Source of the DNA: an uncultured Lachnospiraceae bacterium
Lineage (GTDB): Bacteria > Bacillota_A > Clostridia > Lachnospirales > Lachnospiraceae
Assembly (NCBI GenBank): GCA_902795715.1
Contig: CADBME010000121.1
Span: 1-6,308 of the forward strand
Direction of reading: 5' to 3'
DNA length: 6,308 bases
The notes under the pieces were generated by a model that ran no database searches, was not told the DNA's origin, and saw only the letters and a program-made list of their open reading frames with translations. Numbering within the stretch: position 1 is the first letter of the stretch; every line of letters starts with the position of its first letter. This document shows positions 1 through 5,469 of the stretch, one piece after another. Both the position numbers and the translations under genes were made by a program.

Positions 1-519
1 GAGCCCTTCCAGATAGCTGCCTGCAGACTGATCCAGGGCTTCCCGCCATAAGTCATCAATTCCTTCCTGGGCTGACCTCGACGCAATCTCCTGCAGGGTT
101 TCCAGGAGATCCATAGGCATCCGGTCCTCTATCCCGTAGGTCTCCACCAGATGGTCGACCATACGATCCCTGTATTCTTCCCCCAGGTTCCATAAAAATG
201 GTGTCCTACCTCCCCGGACCATGTGTGTGTCGCGGATATCGAAGACATACCGGAGCCGGGGCTGGTCTCCGCGCTCATCAATAAGGGCTATTCCTCTGGC
301 CCCCCGGTTGACCCAGCGGCTCATGCTCCGGTTCCAGACATCCAGCTCGGCACATGCAAAAGCATCCGGCCGCTGGGCATGGATTAGGAGTGCGTCCCGG
401 AAGGGATAGCGGTACAGCCGAGCCGAAGTGTCCAGGTAATTCATCCAGTCTTTAGGCGATGCGCTTGCCCGCCGGGCGGTCTCCTCCAGAAGGGCTATTA
501 TTTCGTTTATTTTTGCCAT
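1..519 (-). CDS. N-terminus of large ICE-encoded helicase/methylase-like protein (partial)
   Basis: The frame is open from an ATG at 519 to the window edge, giving 173 codons of what should be a protein of well over a thousand residues. It opens MAKINEIIALLEETARRASA and contains YPFRDALLIHAQRPDAFACA (about residues 37-56) and WNRSMSRWVNRGARGIALID (about 60-79). From memory of the family, this is the typical start of the giant SNF2/DEAD-type helicase-methylase proteins carried by Tn1549-like ICEs of Clostridia, whose first few hundred residues resemble an ArdC-like antirestriction region. It would act on DNA in the cytoplasm during transfer or establishment of the element, but the helicase motifs lie beyond the window, so that role is inferred from the family. 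A GGAGG (533-537) lies 13 nt before the ATG and an AGAAGG directly abuts it. The stretch is clearly richer in GC than the genes to its right. Confidence 0.75.
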   Translation of the reverse strand, partial: MAKINEIIALLEETARRASASPKDWMNYLDTSARLYRYPFRDALLIHAQRPDAFACAELDVWNRSMSRWVNRGARGIALIDERGDQPRLRYVFDIRDTHMVRGGRTPFLWNLGEEYRDRMVDHLVETYGIEDRMPMDLLETLQEIASRSAQEGIDDLWREALDQSAGSYLEGL

Positions 520-540
520 CCTTCTTCTATTTCCTCCAAC

Positions 541-583
541 AAAAAAAGCCCCGCAGGCACAGGGTAAACTGTGACTGCGGGGT
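541..583 (-). terminator. Strong rho-independent terminator just upstream of the helicase gene
   Basis: Read on the minus strand, an 8-bp stem (CCCCGCAG/CTGCGGGG, 549-556 with 575-582) continues past one G/A mismatch into a 5-bp stem (CACAG/CTGTG) with a 6-nt loop. Seven T residues follow (541-547). This would stop transcripts arriving from the ATPase operon at 765-2263. It lies only about 20 nt before the helicase start codon, so it could instead work as an attenuator in that gene's leader. Confidence 0.85.
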
Positions 584-741
584 CAACATAACTTTTGTAT
601 TCTATTTGAAGTTGTTTCTGCTTCTGCTTGAATTGGTTTTTCAGTGACTTATACTATCATCTTCTTCTGGAACGCTTCAGTAGTAAGGCCTGCCTGCGCA
701 GCCGCATCCTTGATATTGAGAAGATTTATGAATAGACATCG
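583..741 (-). pseudogene. ICE gene relics: unidentified C-terminal tail plus probable TnpW N-terminus
   Basis: No complete gene is present. One minus frame reads DAAAQAGLTTEAFQKKMIV, then a stop (649-651), then in the same frame VTEKPIQAEAETTSNRIQK followed by LC and a stop at 583-585. The second stretch resembles what I recall of the N-terminus of the small transposon-encoded TnpW proteins of clostridial ICEs, which normally continue into a conserved RIGSTTY-type core. That core is missing, and the terminator starts at the point where similarity ends. The first stretch could be the tail of another ICE accessory protein, but I cannot name it. These relics mark the left boundary between ICE backbone and accessory DNA. 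Identification rests on memory of the family. Confidence 0.4.
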
Positions 742-764
742 TTATCCTATTTTTTGATGCTTCT

Positions 765-1790
765 TTATTGATTTTGCTCTGAAAAACGGGTTTGCCTGAG
801 AGCTTTCAATGTTTTCTGGAAGTCTTCAGGCAATATTTTCAAAATACGTTCTCTGACTGTTCCCTGTACATAATAGGGCTTGAGATTGCTCTTTTGATAT
901 TGTCGCAAGGGGTCATCTTTTGTCAATTGAATGAGCAGCATCGTGAAGTATTGTTCCCAGCTCATATATTCCTTGCTGTCAATATAATCCTCTGGATGCT
1001 CTAATTCATTCAGAGGCTGATTCGAAGAAGCTGTTCCGGACTGAAGAATAATCCACTCAAAGGATTCGGGGAGATATAAAAGGGTGTTGCCGCGTATATC
1101 TGCATATTTCAGGACATTTTCCATGTAAGGACCAAAGGCCGCGCCATCCGCAATTACTGCCAGGAACTCCTGATCTGGTATATTTTTCAGCACATGATAG
1201 ATGCGTCCGTTTCCATTGGCACTGATGCATACGTCACTGTCAGGACAAAAGCTCCTGAAAAACTGATAACCTGACTTCGCATCTTCTGTTATAATACGTT
1301 TTTTCAATCCGAATTGGAAATCTCCTGCTGTATTTTCTTCATAGATCTGATAAAACTCGTGATAGATCTGCTCCGGAAAATGATATTTTCCCGATGTCCG
1401 GATTCCGTAGATCTCCTTAATGCTATAAGGCAGTTCCGGGAGATCTTCCCTTGTGATCAAAACATAGTAATTTGAGCTGGATCTGACAACTTCCGCAAAT
1501 TCTTTTGTACGGATAAAACGGTTATCCTCATCAATAAAAATGATAGAATCCGCAATCACTTCCAGAGCCTGACGCCAGGTATCGCTGCTGTCTGCAAATA
1601 CTCTGCACTGCACATCTGAAGATATGCGGACAGCTGAATCTTCCCCGCTGTCTCGATAATCCTCCAACAGTTCGATCAGTGTTGTCTTGCCGGTAGCACT
1701 GTCTCCTCTTATGATCGTGATATTTCTTTTGATTTCAAACTCATACTTCAGTCGGGCAGATTCAATGACTATATGATGCTTTCCCTTCAT
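765..1790 (-). CDS. P-loop ATPase with possible C-terminal TOPRIM-like half, partner of DUF4869 protein
   Basis: This 341-residue cytoplasmic protein has a Walker A motif, GDSATGKTT (residues 29-37), after a short beta strand (NITIIR) and a Walker B, IIFIDED (83-89). A sensor-like YYVLITRED (108-116) follows. No ABC signature motif is visible. The second half reads IITED (166-170), then a Gly-rich SANGNGRIYHVLK (190-202), then FLAVIADGAAFGP (209-221). That order resembles a TOPRIM fold: an acidic residue after strand 1, a glycine turn, then an Asp-containing strand. The usual DxD is reduced to DGA, so catalysis is doubtful. Similar proteins are, to my memory, often mislabelled as translation initiation factor 2. 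Its ATG overlaps the stop of the DUF4869 gene (ATGA), indicating translational coupling. Substrate and function are unknown; an OLD-like, defence-related role is inference only. Confidence 0.75.
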   Translation of the reverse strand: MKGKHHIVIESARLKYEFEIKRNITIIRGDSATGKTTLIELLEDYRDSGEDSAVRISSDVQCRVFADSSDTWRQALEVIADSIIFIDEDNRFIRTKEFAEVVRSSSNYYVLITREDLPELPYSIKEIYGIRTSGKYHFPEQIYHEFYQIYEENTAGDFQFGLKKRIITEDAKSGYQFFRSFCPDSDVCISANGNGRIYHVLKNIPDQEFLAVIADGAAFGPYMENVLKYADIRGNTLLYLPESFEWIILQSGTASSNQPLNELEHPEDYIDSKEYMSWEQYFTMLLIQLTKDDPLRQYQKSNLKPYYVQGTVRERILKILPEDFQKTLKALRQTRFSEQNQ

Positions 1791-2263
1791 CTTCCTTCGC
1801 CCTCCCCTGTTTGAACGCCGGCCGGATCAAGGCAGTCTAGTGCGCACAATGTGTAATCGCGATTATTTTTGACGATCGTCCCTATGTTATCTATCGTGAG
1901 TTCAAAAGGTTCCAACCCTTTCATAGGCATAAAATAACGAAGATTCACAGTGACATCTTTTCTTTTCCCAATCTCAAGCAGCATATGAGCACAGTTTTCC
2001 CCACAGCTTGTGGCATCAAACACTTTGTCCGGCATCTCATAGATCATGATCAAGGTTTTTACACCTCCGGAGAGTTTTTCCGGAGGAATGGGGCCTAACA
2101 CAGGGCTTTCGAAAATATATCCGTCTATATATCGGGTCTTATCCACTTCCTCGATCATTTTCCGGACAAACGGATCCTGAAACCATCTAATATCATAATT
2201 ATATTTGAACCATCTCGGACCATATGCCACCCGATCCATGTCGCCGAATCTAATATGAAGCAT
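1787..2263 (-). CDS. DUF4869 domain-containing protein
   Basis: This 158-residue protein with no signal peptide or membrane segment matches what I recall of the DUF4869 family across nearly its whole length. Recognisable stretches are MLHIRFGDMDRVAYGPRWFK at the start, FESPVLGPIPPEKLSGGVKT (51-70), LIMIYEMPDKVFDATSCGEN (71-90) and a CGENC pair of cysteines (87-91). The family has no established function. The LSGGVKTLI stretch (64-72) followed by hydrophobic LIMIYEMPD looks superficially like an ABC-type signature and Walker B pair, although no Walker A is present. The start is supported by an AGGAGG at 2273-2278, 9 nt before the ATG. It is the first gene of an operon with the ATPase downstream, 4-bp overlap, so the two proteins probably act together. 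The last residues (TGEGEGR) look unstructured. Confidence 0.8.
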   Translation of the reverse strand: MLHIRFGDMDRVAYGPRWFKYNYDIRWFQDPFVRKMIEEVDKTRYIDGYIFESPVLGPIPPEKLSGGVKTLIMIYEMPDKVFDATSCGENCAHMLLEIGKRKDVTVNLRYFMPMKGLEPFELTIDNIGTIVKNNRDYTLCALDCLDPAGVQTGEGEGR

Positions 2264-2302
2264 TCCCGACGTCCTCCTGTTATCTGCTGATGTTTTAAAA
2301 CC

Positions 2303-2331
2303 AGTATAATCTGTTCAGTCAAAAAGGTAAA
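2303..2331 (-). promoter_or_regulatory. Candidate sigma-A promoter of the DUF4869-ATPase operon
   Basis: On the minus strand TTTACC (2326-2331) is separated by exactly 17 nt from TATACT (2303-2308, five of six bases of the -10 consensus). Transcription would start near 2296 and leave a leader of about 33 nt containing the AGGAGG ribosome site. The -35 match is modest. Confidence 0.5.
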
Positions 2332-2395
2332 CTCTGTTCCACAATAATGAGCCTCCTGTCCAATCTTCTATGAGAACAGCGCAGGAAGCCTTTCC

Positions 2396-2760
2396 TCATT
2401 GATCGCAGTCGTTCCCGACAAAACAGTTGCTCCTATTCTTAAGAAGATTCAGAAGAGTCGTTCTCTCTTCAGTATTGCGGCACACGATCCCGGCCAAAGA
2501 CCTGTTTATCTGGTACATGTCAGGATAAAGTATTTCAGATTGTCTAAGTGACCCTTCTTTTTTCCTGTCCTCCGGATCCTGGGATATGTATGGGCCATTC
2601 CAGTAAATCATTTTAAAATCCAGATTGGCAAACGTTTCTCTCCTTTAAGCACAGGATTTTCTCCGCCTGCCTCTGAGCCTTCCGAAAAGCATGTATTCAG
2701 ATCTGACAGGAACTGGTCCAGATAAAAAGAAGAAGAATATGGGAATCGGTATATCAGCTG
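2396..2760 (-). other. Unrecognised minus-strand reading frames, possible broken gene
   Basis: Two consecutive minus frames cover this stretch. The first (2760-2608, 50 codons after a TAA at 2761-2763) includes YRFPYSSSFYLDQFLSDLN and has no start codon near its open end. The second (2611-2396, 71 codons) begins MIYWNGPYISQDPEDRKK, overlaps the first stop as ATGA, and contains YQINRSLAGIVCRN. No good ribosome site precedes the second ATG. They may be pieces of one frameshifted gene, or an uncharacterised small protein upstream of the DUF4869 operon. I recognise neither. On the plus strand a different frame reads through to the TAA at 2784-2786, so the coding strand at 2651-2760 is itself uncertain. 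Confidence 0.25.
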
Positions 2761-2782
2761 TTATTCCTGCAGAAAAGTTTAT

Positions 2783-2853
2783 ATAATACAATAGCGTATG
2801 AAATCATGTATTTGAAAGTCGGGATGCCAGCAATCGCTGCAATCCTGCATTTT
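2783..2853 (+). repeat. Decayed duplicate of the paralog terminator, relic of a lost third copy
   Basis: This stretch matches the sequence running from the stop codon of the second secreted gene through its terminator (4896-4974). Shared blocks are ATAATA containing a TAA stop (2783-2788 and 4896-4901), AAATCATG (2801-2808 and 4918-4925), TTGA, GGGATG, CAGC, GCTG, ATCC and a T run. The hairpin here keeps CAGC/GCTG and most of the GGGAT/ATCC arm but has extra mismatches and only four T residues (2850-2853), so it is a weakened terminator. Finding it before the first paralog suggests that another gene copy once ended near 2786. Confidence 0.6.
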
Positions 2854-2950
2854 ATAACCGAATTTTTCCAGTTAAAACCATGTTTATTCATGTTGCTTTC
2901 TAAGTTCTTCCTACGTGCTCTCAGAAGGCGCAGCGGTTCATTTGAAGGGC

Positions 2951-2975
2951 GTATTATTTCCATACAGAATAATAC
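2951..2975. repeat. 8-bp inverted repeat upstream of the first secreted gene
   Basis: GTATTATT (2951-2958) and AATAATAC (2968-2975) form a perfect inverted repeat with a 9-nt spacer, ending about 25 nt before the candidate -35 box. It is a possible operator or weak hairpin. The surrounding 2854-2999 shows no gene that I can support. Confidence 0.4.
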
Positions 2976-2999
2976 AAAACAAGAGATCAACTATAAACA

Positions 3000-3028
3000 T
3001 TGTAGAATGCATCCCTGTGGGGTATAAT
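3000..3028 (+). promoter_or_regulatory. Candidate promoter of the secreted-protein locus
   Basis: A perfect TATAAT (3023-3028) lies 17 nt after TTGTAG (3000-3005), a weak -35 match. The predicted start near 3035 leaves a leader of about 85 nt holding an AT palindrome and a strong ribosome site. The next gene (4117) has no equally good promoter and no strong terminator before it, so this promoter may serve both. Confidence 0.5.
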
Positions 3029-3045
3029 TTATCTCATATTAGACA

Positions 3046-3061
3046 TTTAAAAATTTTTAAA
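3046..3061. repeat. 16-bp perfect AT palindrome in the leader, flanked by direct repeats
   Basis: TTTAAAAATTTTTAAA is a perfect palindrome located just after the predicted transcription start. ACATTTA occurs on both sides (3043-3049 and 3061-3067). The position fits an operator, but palindromes of only A and T arise easily in AT-rich DNA. Confidence 0.4.
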
Positions 3062-3120
3062 CATTTATAAAGAGGCGGAAACATAAATCATTACCAGAGT
3101 CTGAATAGGAGGGACGACAC

Positions 3121-3903
3121 ATGAAATCATTATTAAAACGTAACATAATGAGCCATTTGCTGTGTATAGCATTGACAGTCATGATCACTGTCGGATTGGT
3201 TCCTTTACGGGCTGAGGCATACACAACTAAATATGCTTATAAGTTTATTACCCTGAGTCAGAACAAATATGTAGCTTCAAGAGACTATACCGAGAGATAC
3301 ATTGAAAAAACTGATACATGTATAGAAACCTGCTATTTACATAAGATCAGTGTCCCTGCAAATGGTTACATCAGGATTAATGCGAATAGTACTAACGGCA
3401 TAGATATATTTAAAACAATTAATAAAAAGAAAGCTTTATACGCATCAGAACCTTTAATAGATCTTTATGGAAAGAAAGTCTACTATGAAGTATTGCCAAA
3501 AGGTACTTATTACATCAAAGCTGATAGTGGTGTGAAGTTCAAATGGTCTTTTGTAAAAGTGCAAAGTGGATCCAATTATTGCAGGGTAAGGGCCCAGAAG
3601 CTTGCTGCTGGAAAGAAAAAAATAGAAATTTTTAATTACGGTCAGGAATATGACAGATGGTATATGATTTCTCTGCCTCAGAAGAAAACTATTACCGTCT
3701 CATACAGTTTAAAACAATTTAATCCTGATCTGATTGTTTATAATTCCCACGGTGTGAAGGTTAACTGTCCGACTCTGACAGATAAGAGCTGGAGAACACC
3801 TGTTCTAGCTAAAGGTACTTATTATATCAGACTTTCCCGCGATCGCTATGAAGACAAATATAGTTTCTACAGGGAACGATTCGTACAGTTCTGGTGGAGA
3901 TAA
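3121..3903 (+). CDS. Secreted protein with two PPC-like beta-sandwich units, paralog 1
   Basis: This 260-residue protein starts with KSLLKRN, a hydrophobic stretch (about residues 13-29) and a likely signal-peptidase site after AEA (31-33), so it should be exported. There is no LPXTG or further membrane segment, so release or loose surface binding is likely. The mature part has two similar units. Unit 1 holds YLHKISVPANGYIRIN and VLPKGTYYIKAD (124-135) and ends VKFKW. Unit 2 holds EYDRWYMISLPQKKTITVSY (176-195), DLIVYNSHG (203-211) and VLAKGTYYIRLS (228-239) and ends VQFWWR. This layout resembles bacterial pre-peptidase C-terminal (PPC) domains, which assist secreted enzymes or bind ligands, but no enzymatic domain is attached. 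The start is fixed by AGGAGG at 3107-3112, 8 nt from the ATG. It is about 53% identical to the next gene (137 of 260 by hand count). Function unknown. Confidence 0.8.
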   Translation: MKSLLKRNIMSHLLCIALTVMITVGLVPLRAEAYTTKYAYKFITLSQNKYVASRDYTERYIEKTDTCIETCYLHKISVPANGYIRINANSTNGIDIFKTINKKKALYASEPLIDLYGKKVYYEVLPKGTYYIKADSGVKFKWSFVKVQSGSNYCRVRAQKLAAGKKKIEIFNYGQEYDRWYMISLPQKKTITVSYSLKQFNPDLIVYNSHGVKVNCPTLTDKSWRTPVLAKGTYYIRLSRDRYEDKYSFYRERFVQFWWR

Positions 3904-3937
3904 AAAAAGATGATGCAATAATTGAGGCGTGTCAAAA

Positions 3938-4057
3938 ATGAACCCAAAAGAGAAAGCGCTAAGACGCGGTTTCAAATCCTGGATGAACATTCTCAAGGAT
4001 AATATGATTCAGAGATGGAATATGACAAGTATATTTTTCCGTTCTCTCATCTCGTAA
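3938..4057 (+). CDS. Possible 39-residue basic small protein between the paralogs
   Basis: An open frame begins MNPKEKALRRGFKSWMNILK and ends FFRSLIS. It sits in the 213-bp gap between the two secreted genes on the same strand. A weak GAGG (3924-3927) lies 10 nt upstream. The peptide is basic and could form an amphipathic helix. I recognise no family. It may be a real small gene, a fragment of a lost gene, or chance. Confidence 0.25.
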   Translation: MNPKEKALRRGFKSWMNILKDNMIQRWNMTSIFFRSLIS

Positions 4058-4074
4058 ATATGGGTAAAAAAACC

Positions 4075-4108
4075 TAAATCATTAATCATAAGAACCTGAA
4101 ACAGGAGG
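4075..4108 (+). promoter_or_regulatory. Leader block shared by both secreted-protein genes
   Basis: TAAATCATTA (4075-4084) and CTGAAACAGGAGGGACG, with AGGAGG at 4103-4108, precede this start codon. The first paralog has the same TAAATCATTA (3084-3093) and a near-identical CTGAATAGGAGGGACG before its ATG. In both, the ribosome site is 8 nt from the start. This block was probably duplicated with the genes and may carry shared translational control. Confidence 0.55.
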
Positions 4109-4116
4109 GACGCTGC

Positions 4117-4899
4117 ATGAAACCCTTATTTAAGCATAATACTGCAAAAAAACTCATATGCCTGGCTCTGATATGTCTAATTATGATCAGTTTTTTTCCT
4201 TTTCGAGCATATGCATCTTCAACTAAATATGTCTATAATATTACAACTTTGAAACAGAATAAATTTGTCACTTCAAAAGATTATTCCTATAAATATAATG
4301 AAAAAACAAATACTGAAACATATACATATGATCTTTACAAGATTACTCTTCCCGGATACGGGTATGTTAGAATAGAGACAAAAAGTGTCAGAGACTTATA
4401 TATCTACAAAGCAATCAATACAAAAAAAGATCCGTATTATTCTGAAAGCATTCTTAATTTATATGGGAAAAGAGTATACCGTGAGGTCCTTCCCAAAGGT
4501 ACTTATTACATAAGAGCTGATAAATGGGTACAATTCAAATGGAATTATTGTTATGCAAAATGGGGAACAAATTATTGCAGATCAAAAGCTGTGCCACTTT
4601 CCTCGGGAAAGAAAAGAATAGAAATATTCCATTATGGGCGAGAATACGACAGGTGGTTTAAGGTTTCTCTTCCCCAAAAGAAAACGATCACCATCACATA
4701 CAGTGCCGAAAATTATTATACTGATTTTTATATTTATAATTCCCGTGGGTATTCAGTTGATAATTCAAAACTGACAGATACAAGCTGGAGAACGGTTCTC
4801 CTGCCTAAGGGTACTTATTACATACGGGTCTATCGCGATAATGATGAAGATGAAGATAGTTTTTACTATGGTCGTTACTTAGAATTCTGTTGGCGATAA
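4117..4899 (+). CDS. Secreted protein with two PPC-like beta-sandwich units, paralog 2
   Basis: This is the second 260-residue copy, aligning with the first from end to end without a gap. It has a signal peptide (KPLFKHNTAKK, hydrophobic core about 13-29, likely cleavage after AYA at 31-33). Unit 1 carries VLPKGTYYIRAD (124-135) and ends VQFKW. Unit 2 carries EYDRWFKVSLPQKKTITITY (176-195), DFYIYNSRG (203-211) and LLPKGTYYIRVY (228-239), and ends LEFCWR. The best-conserved parts are the GTYYI strands, the NYCR linker (152-155, with the only Cys shared by the mature proteins) and DRWxxxSLPQKKTIT. The unit 1 loops and the N-terminal third are more diverged, which may reflect different ligands. 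A strong terminator follows the stop. Function unknown; a role in binding carbohydrate, peptide or a host surface would be inference only. Confidence 0.8.
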   Translation: MKPLFKHNTAKKLICLALICLIMISFFPFRAYASSTKYVYNITTLKQNKFVTSKDYSYKYNEKTNTETYTYDLYKITLPGYGYVRIETKSVRDLYIYKAINTKKDPYYSESILNLYGKRVYREVLPKGTYYIRADKWVQFKWNYCYAKWGTNYCRSKAVPLSSGKKRIEIFHYGREYDRWFKVSLPQKKTITITYSAENYYTDFYIYNSRGYSVDNSKLTDTSWRTVLLPKGTYYIRVYRDNDEDEDSFYYGRYLEFCWR

Positions 4900-4936
4900 T
4901 AGCAACATAGAGTCTGTAAATCATGCCTTTGAGGTT

Positions 4937-4974
4937 GCGGGATGACAGCGAATGCTGCCATCCCGCCGTTTTTT
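4937..4974 (+). terminator. Rho-independent terminator after the secreted paralogs
   Basis: GCGGGATG (4937-4944) pairs with CATCCCGC (4959-4966). After one A/C mismatch, CAGC pairs with GCTG around a GAAT loop, and six T residues follow (4969-4974). It lies 37 nt after the stop codon of the second paralog. Confidence 0.9.
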
Positions 4975-5206
4975 GGTTCCTTCTGAATACAATTTGTCAA
5001 CTCCCTTATGCTACAACGTGCAGCATTCAGATCCTCTGTTGACATCAGGCGGTTTATATGAAATAAAAATTTGCACAAGATTCTTGAAAGTATCCCTATG
5101 TCCGCCTGTCCGGTTTTACACCACCCGGAATTCCGCCCTTTGAAAGGCCAATATCCAATGTCATGCAAAGTGCCATCTACCAGATATTGAATTGAGATTT
5201 TTCTAA
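4975..5206. other. Intergenic stretch without a gene I can support
   Basis: Frames are open on both strands here (minus 4875-5168 and plus 4952-5143). The minus frame starts at a TTG, runs across the terminator and matches no family I know. The stretch is probably decayed DNA downstream of the nucleotidyltransferase relic. Confidence 0.4.
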
Positions 5207-5371
5207 TTAGGATCTATTGCAGTTTGAACGTGAAAACGGCCAGTAAAGACACATTGTCCGGCCATCTAAAGACGTAATTCCCGGTCTGTTTTTGTTTGCG
5301 CTTCTTTCAACAAACGAACCGTATGTAAAGATGGCATCTGGTTGATACGTTTCTTTCAAGTAGTTGATTTT
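5207..5371 (-). pseudogene. Relic of a small nucleotidyltransferase-domain (MNT) protein
   Basis: A minus frame of 54 residues follows a TAG (5372-5374) and reads KINYLKETYQPDAIFTYGSF, then VERSANKN. This resembles the start of MNT-type nucleotidyltransferases, where YLKE, a hydrophobic strand and a YGS(F/Y) motif precede the metal-binding SDxD. Here the Asp motif is absent. The frame continues ITSLDGRTMCLYWP, which resembles the later strand region of the same family (D-G-T-x-L-D-V-F-V-Y-P), as if about 15 codons in the middle were lost. An ATG at 5396-5398 is in frame but separated from this segment by the TAG. It lies directly downstream of the AbiEii relic, also a nucleotidyltransferase-class toxin. 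A non-functional remnant. Family assignment is tentative. Confidence 0.35.
5238..5284 (+). repeat. Two imperfect direct repeats of about 24 bp
   Basis: GGCCA, TAAAGAC and CCGG recur in the same order in 5238-5261 and 5260-5284. The copies overlap by two bases and differ at several positions. They lie inside the nucleotidyltransferase relic. No role is evident. Confidence 0.3.
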
Positions 5372-5405
5372 CTATTTGCAATCTTTATTTTTTTGCATAG
5401 ATCCC

Positions 5406-5433
5406 GATTGTCTATATCCGATTGCCTATATCC
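5406..5433 (+). repeat. 14-bp tandem repeat, two copies
   Basis: GATTGTCTATATCC (5406-5419) is followed directly by GATTGCCTATATCC (5420-5433), 13 of 14 bases identical. It sits between the AbiEii relic and the nucleotidyltransferase relic. Replication slippage or a small binding-site array could explain it. Confidence 0.6.
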
Positions 5434-5469
5434 CCCGTATGATCCGCCTAATCTATTTTCTTTTTTTCC

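Noticed and set aside
221..647. Plus-strand frames at 221-409 and 459-647
   Set aside because: The first lies wholly inside the minus-strand helicase gene. The second starts inside it and runs through the terminator. Both are shadows.
2341..2400. Possible hairpin with AATGAG/CTCATT ends upstream of the DUF4869 gene
   Set aside because: The arms contain mismatches and bulges and no T run follows on either strand, so it is not a convincing terminator or riboswitch.
2754..3027. Overlapping open frames on both strands (minus 2754-2990, plus 2806-3027)
   Set aside because: Both run through the decayed terminator, the inverted repeat or the promoter of the first secreted gene, and neither has a family signature or good ribosome site.
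4875..5168. 97-codon minus frame downstream of the second secreted gene
   Set aside because: It begins at a TTG, crosses the plus-strand terminator and the end of the secreted gene, and matches no family I know.
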